This document shows, piece after piece, positions 63,906 through 64,000 of a stretch of DNA of 64,000 bases (position 1 is its first letter; the number at the start of each line of letters is the position of its first letter). The notes beneath the pieces are model-generated. The model ran no database searches and was not told the DNA's origin. It saw only the letters and a program-made list of their open reading frames with translations. The stretch comes from Rhabdobacter roseus. Its GTDB lineage: Bacteria; Bacteroidota; Bacteroidia; Cytophagales; Spirosomataceae. Location of the stretch: contig NZ_JACHGF010000009.1 of the NCBI RefSeq assembly GCF_014202275.1, positions 208,556-272,555 on the forward strand. The letters are read 5' to 3'. The translations under genes were made by a program, and so were the position numbers.

Positions 63906-64000
63906 TGTACTAGCCCCCTAAAAACCTGGAACTGGATTCTACTAATTAAACCCCTTAAATTAGTAGGATTATGTCAAGGAGAAAATTTTCAGTCGAAGAG
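63906..64000 (+). mobile_element. Left end of a probable IS3-family insertion sequence
   Basis: TGTACTAGCCCCCTAAAAAC (63906-63925) fits the TGTACT-xx-CCC ends typical of IS3/IS150-type inverted repeats. 65 bases later an ATG at 63971 opens MSRRKFSVEE, the start expected for an IS3 OrfA helix-turn-helix transposase (RRKF..E). The window ends there. In between, ACTAATT/AATTAGT forms a short dyad (about 63938-63964). The right end and second ORF cannot be seen. Confidence 0.6.

Noticed and set aside
1..64000. GTAC abundance as a simple restriction-site or assembly artefact
   Set aside because: The sites are spread through intact coding frames and influence synonymous codon choice, so they are part of the genome; only their function is open.

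Overview
The window is chromosomal DNA of a Bacteroidota bacterium, most likely a cytophagalean (Spirosoma/Dyadobacter-like). Three SusC/SusD outer-membrane glycan importer pairs, two ECF-sigma/FecR switches, a one-protein hybrid two-component regulator, many lipoprotein or Tat signals and a scarcity of clear Shine-Dalgarno sites all point that way. Protein-coding DNA is moderately GC-rich. The tetramer GTAC is strikingly abundant in genes and spacers alike, and is absent from an AT-rich stretch near the right end. The species cannot be named from the sequence alone.

Layout. 1-1683: 3' part of a GH78 alpha-L-rhamnosidase. 1744-3973 (minus): flavin reductase and M28 lipoprotein peptidase. 4336-15793: first sugar locus (ECF sigma, FecR, STN-type SusC, SusD, MFS permease, exported RraA-like protein, Tat-exported enolase-superfamily dehydratase). 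A decayed second copy of the MFS gene lies at about 16008-16136. 16427-35603: second locus (ECF sigma, FecR, STN-type SusC, SusD, two FAD oxidoreductases, GH97, sulfatase, exported TIM-barrel isomerase, nucleoside hydrolase, Tat beta-propeller protein, ROK glucokinase). 35987-38615: TPR histidine kinase plus LuxR-type response regulator. 38866-41597: two convergent exported Gfo/Idh/MocA oxidoreductases. 41916-51751: third SusC/SusD pair, divergent from its hybrid two-component regulator. 52201-56002: AraD1/FAH-family enzyme and a beta-propeller/HEAT/cytochrome c protein. 56170-59331 (minus): four overlapping genes for a 3-amino-3,6-dideoxyhexose glycan. 59488-62889: two very small proteins, a Tat alkaline phosphatase and a GH-like TIM barrel. 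63164-64000: AT-rich RibD/DHFR-family gene next to the left end of a probable IS3-family element.

How it fits together. SusC/D pairs import oligosaccharides. Exported hydrolases (GH78, GH97, GH-like barrel, sulfatase, phosphatase) trim them, and an unusually large set of exported redox, isomerase and dehydratase enzymes suggests oxidative sugar processing in the cell envelope, followed by uptake and phosphorylation. Control is of two kinds: cell-surface signalling (STN SusC to FecR to ECF sigma) for the first two loci and direct ligand sensing by a hybrid kinase for the third. Both STN-type susC genes have hairpin-rich leaders after fecR. The substrates are inferred only loosely.

No rRNA, tRNA or CRISPR array was seen.
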